Shown here piece after piece: positions 62,063 to 64,000 of a stretch of 64,000 nucleotides of DNA; position 1 is the stretch's first letter, and the number at the start of each line of letters is the position of its first letter. Under the pieces are notes generated by a model, which was not told where the DNA came from, searched no databases, and was given only the letters and a program-made list of their open reading frames with translations. Origin of the DNA: Dyadobacter sp. 676 (GTDB taxonomy: Bacteria; Bacteroidota; Bacteroidia; Cytophagales; Spirosomataceae); the NCBI RefSeq assembly GCF_040448675.1, contig NZ_CP159289.1, positions 4,695,001-4,759,000 on the forward strand. Direction: 5' to 3'. The position numbers and the translations under genes are program-made.

Positions 62063-63904
62063 CTACTGAAATGGCGCAATGGCCGGAGCGGAGATGTCGA
62101 AGTCGCGCAAACGCAGCGGGACATTGCCGGAAGCGGCGAAGCGGGTGGGGGACGACAATTCGGGAATATTGCGGTAATAACCGAATCGTACCTGCAGCGT
62201 ATTGAATGTAAGGTTTTCGTTGCGCAGACGTAACCCGAGCCCGTAACCCTGGTACAACGGACTTTCCCAAAGGTGAGGCACGCCATTGACCAACCCTAAA
62301 TCGGCGAATACGAAATACGCGATCCGGAACCCCAAAAGGCTTTTGTCGGAGAAGAATACGGTTTCGGTACCGATAGTCAGTTTTTTTGTGCCGATGAGCC
62401 GGTCGTTGTTAATGCCCCGTATGCCCCTGTCGCCGCTGATATTGAGGTAATCGAGCGGGTCGCGGTTAATGCCCTTGGCAAACCGGATATTGACGAACTG
62501 CCGGAAGAAGCTGTACCGGAAAGGGATCAGATTACTGATGTAGGTTACCTCCCCGTTGATGACACCCTGCTGCGCTTTCCCGTTTTTTGAATACGACCCC
62601 AGATTGGCCAGCCCATAGAAATAACCAAGGTTGTGGGGCAGGTATTTGCCTGTCGCGAACTGGATGCCTCCGTAGCCGCGCGCACCGAATTCGGTATTCT
62701 CGCGGCCGACCGTCAGCGCAAAGAGGCTACCGACCGGGACGTCCTCCGTACGGCCGAAGCCGTAGATCAACACGTCCCGCTTATAGTTCCGGTTCGAAAA
62801 TCCCAGACTGACGAGTGTGGCCGTGCGGTTCCAATAGTTTTTGTTGAGGTTCGGTGCTACTTCCGGGCGTTCGTCGTAATTGTACTTGTTATGCCTGAAT
62901 GCGGTGACGATCCGTGAATTCTGCGCCAGTTTGCTGTTTGGAAAAGGGAATTTGAACGCCCGCCCGATCCAGAAATCATAGTATTTGTAATCGGTAAGGA
63001 GCAATGTCAGCGAGTCTTTCGATTGGAGCTCCCGTTTGACTTGCCTCGTGTTGTAATGCCCGACTTCCAGCGCACCTGCATATTTCGTCTCGGTCGTGAT
63101 GAAGCGGCGATTGAAACGGATGGATTGCTCCCTCAGATCGCGTTCGAATATCAGGCTCGCCTGGGCGGTGATAAATGTTTTACCAATATAAGGAATCGTG
63201 TAGATGGCCCGGAACTGAAACTTCCCGTTTTTGGCAGTATCCTTCGAGTCCCACCGGATGGCCGTTCGCTGGGAATGCGTCGTCCCGCGGACGTTGATGT
63301 TTTCGAGCCCGACATTGAATTTGTTGAAAGAACTGAACCCGCCCGAGAAGTTGAGCGACCAGGAATCCTGTATGAGCACGACAATGTCGGCCATCCAGGT
63401 AACATCCTTCCGGGGTACGACGATGATACGGGCATCGACGAACATCCGGTTGGCACGCAGAAGGCGCTCCGTATCCTTTAAAACATGCGCCTGAATATCG
63501 TCGCCCTCCGAAAACAGCAGAAAAGAGCGCCGGATAATGCCCTCCCGTGTATTAGTATGCAGATTTTTACTTAAAAACCTTTCCAGCTGGTTTCCTTTCC
63601 TGGTCGTGTCGTAAACCGATTCGCCGAGGATATCGAGTTGCCGGATGTATATTTTCCGGATCACCATTCCTTCGTAGGGCGTGAATGGGTTGGTTTCGAT
63701 CTCCTTGACTTCGGTGACTTTTCCCTGGTTGTATACGTCCCTGAACAGCAGCCGGTAGACAGCCCGCGAGAATTTGGTTTTCGACATCCGGGCTTTCAGA
63801 TTGGTATAGCGGATACTGTCGCGGCTATGTACTTCCAGGCTGTCGGGGTTTTGGGCCGACGCGAAGAAAGAAAGCATCAGAAACAACAGCAAATATCTGC
63901 ACAT
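62063..63904 (-). CDS. BamA/TamA-like outer membrane assembly protein
   Basis: 613 residues; signal peptide ends FASAQ. Two POTRA-like units (VTEVKEIETNPFTPYEGMVIRKIYIRQLDIL, then LLRANRMFVDARIIVVPRKDVTWMADIVVLIQD) precede a 16-strand-type barrel with SLNFSGGFSSFNKFNVGLENINVRGTTHSQRTAI, DVLIYGFGRTEDVPVGSLFALTVGRE, GDRGIRGINNDRLIGTKKLTIGTETVFF and FNTLQVRFGYYRNI. The GDRGIRG strand resembles the (V/I)RG(F/Y) substrate motif of the Omp85 family. It is shorter than BamA, which has five POTRA domains. It may insert surface proteins. Followed upstream by the window edge. Confidence 0.82.
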   Translation of the reverse strand: MCRYLLLFLMLSFFASAQNPDSLEVHSRDSIRYTNLKARMSKTKFSRAVYRLLFRDVYNQGKVTEVKEIETNPFTPYEGMVIRKIYIRQLDILGESVYDTTRKGNQLERFLSKNLHTNTREGIIRRSFLLFSEGDDIQAHVLKDTERLLRANRMFVDARIIVVPRKDVTWMADIVVLIQDSWSLNFSGGFSSFNKFNVGLENINVRGTTHSQRTAIRWDSKDTAKNGKFQFRAIYTIPYIGKTFITAQASLIFERDLREQSIRFNRRFITTETKYAGALEVGHYNTRQVKRELQSKDSLTLLLTDYKYYDFWIGRAFKFPFPNSKLAQNSRIVTAFRHNKYNYDERPEVAPNLNKNYWNRTATLVSLGFSNRNYKRDVLIYGFGRTEDVPVGSLFALTVGRENTEFGARGYGGIQFATGKYLPHNLGYFYGLANLGSYSKNGKAQQGVINGEVTYISNLIPFRYSFFRQFVNIRFAKGINRDPLDYLNISGDRGIRGINNDRLIGTKKLTIGTETVFFSDKSLLGFRIAYFVFADLGLVNGVPHLWESPLYQGYGLGLRLRNENLTFNTLQVRFGYYRNIPELSSPTRFAASGNVPLRLRDFDISAPAIAPFQ

Positions 63905-64000
63905 GGGCTATCCGGGATCCAAATCAACTGTCTCTTAACGCAAACGCACCCAGGGGAGGTATAGCCGCCACGGAACTTACTCGCGGTTAGCCTCGATAAG
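63905..64000 (-). other. window edge; possible 3' end of another minus-strand gene
   Basis: Bases 64000-63977 on the minus strand read LIEANRE then TAA, so the final residues of an upstream gene may lie here, 72 nt before the BamA-like gene. Too short to assign; no other feature is visible. Confidence 0.25.

Noticed and set aside
1..64000. CRISPR arrays, tRNA/rRNA genes, prophage, insertion sequences
   Set aside because: No regularly spaced repeats, no cloverleaf sequences and no transposase or integrase signature were recognised by eye on either strand.

Overview
The window looks like chromosomal DNA of an aerobic member of the Bacteroidota, most likely Cytophagales close to Dyadobacter/Spirosoma. 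The grounds are a SusC/SusD pair, TonB-dependent receptors with carboxypeptidase-like N-terminal domains, DUF4834, DUF6934, BshA, a CarB without its allosteric domain, and repeated TAnnTTTG -7 promoter boxes just upstream of start codons. The genus is an inference. No tRNA, rRNA, CRISPR array, phage or transposase was found.

Layout. 1-1084: 3' part of a PAS histidine kinase. 1212-12953: a sulfated-glycan utilisation locus read left to right: an operator-like inverted repeat, a 36-residue peptide ending in four cysteines, SusC, SusD, three secreted sulfatases of different architecture, and a rhodanese-thioredoxin fusion. SusC and two of the sulfatases carry single-base frameshifts at homopolymers. 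13023-17000: a DUF6934 gene with a small partner, a GapN-like dehydrogenase and a broken MATE exporter. 17095-22624: a TonB-dependent receptor and a single-domain response regulator next to a multi-PAS histidine kinase. 22625-28276: two transport-type membrane proteins, DUF1801, YwbE, FUSC and HPP proteins, ferritin and an unknown. 28342-33554: a 40-bp perfect palindrome, glnS, truA, a ketoglutarate-semialdehyde dehydrogenase and a MoxR ATPase. 33611-37370: two periplasmic peptidyl-prolyl isomerases upstream of moxR. 37718-45509: a small helical protein, VOC, DUF5009, a GMC oxidoreductase with its gluconate-dehydrogenase-type small subunit, a LuxE-like enzyme, a lipoprotein and a histidine kinase. 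45783-63904: mostly housekeeping: hemA, ABC exporter, DEAD-box helicase, GT39-like protein, a porin-like protein, a purN-DMT-J-protein operon, UbiA, bshA, DUF4834, carB and a BamA-like protein.

The most interesting part is the first 13 kb. A Cys-codon-terminated short ORF stands in the leader of an operon whose enzymes release sulfate, the precursor of cysteine. This suggests cysteine-responsive control by leader-peptide translation, with a sulfur-carrier-like thioredoxin fusion at the far end. Six genes are frameshifted, five of them at homopolymers, so consensus errors must be excluded before any of them is called a true pseudogene. All functions are assigned by reading motifs; no database search was possible.
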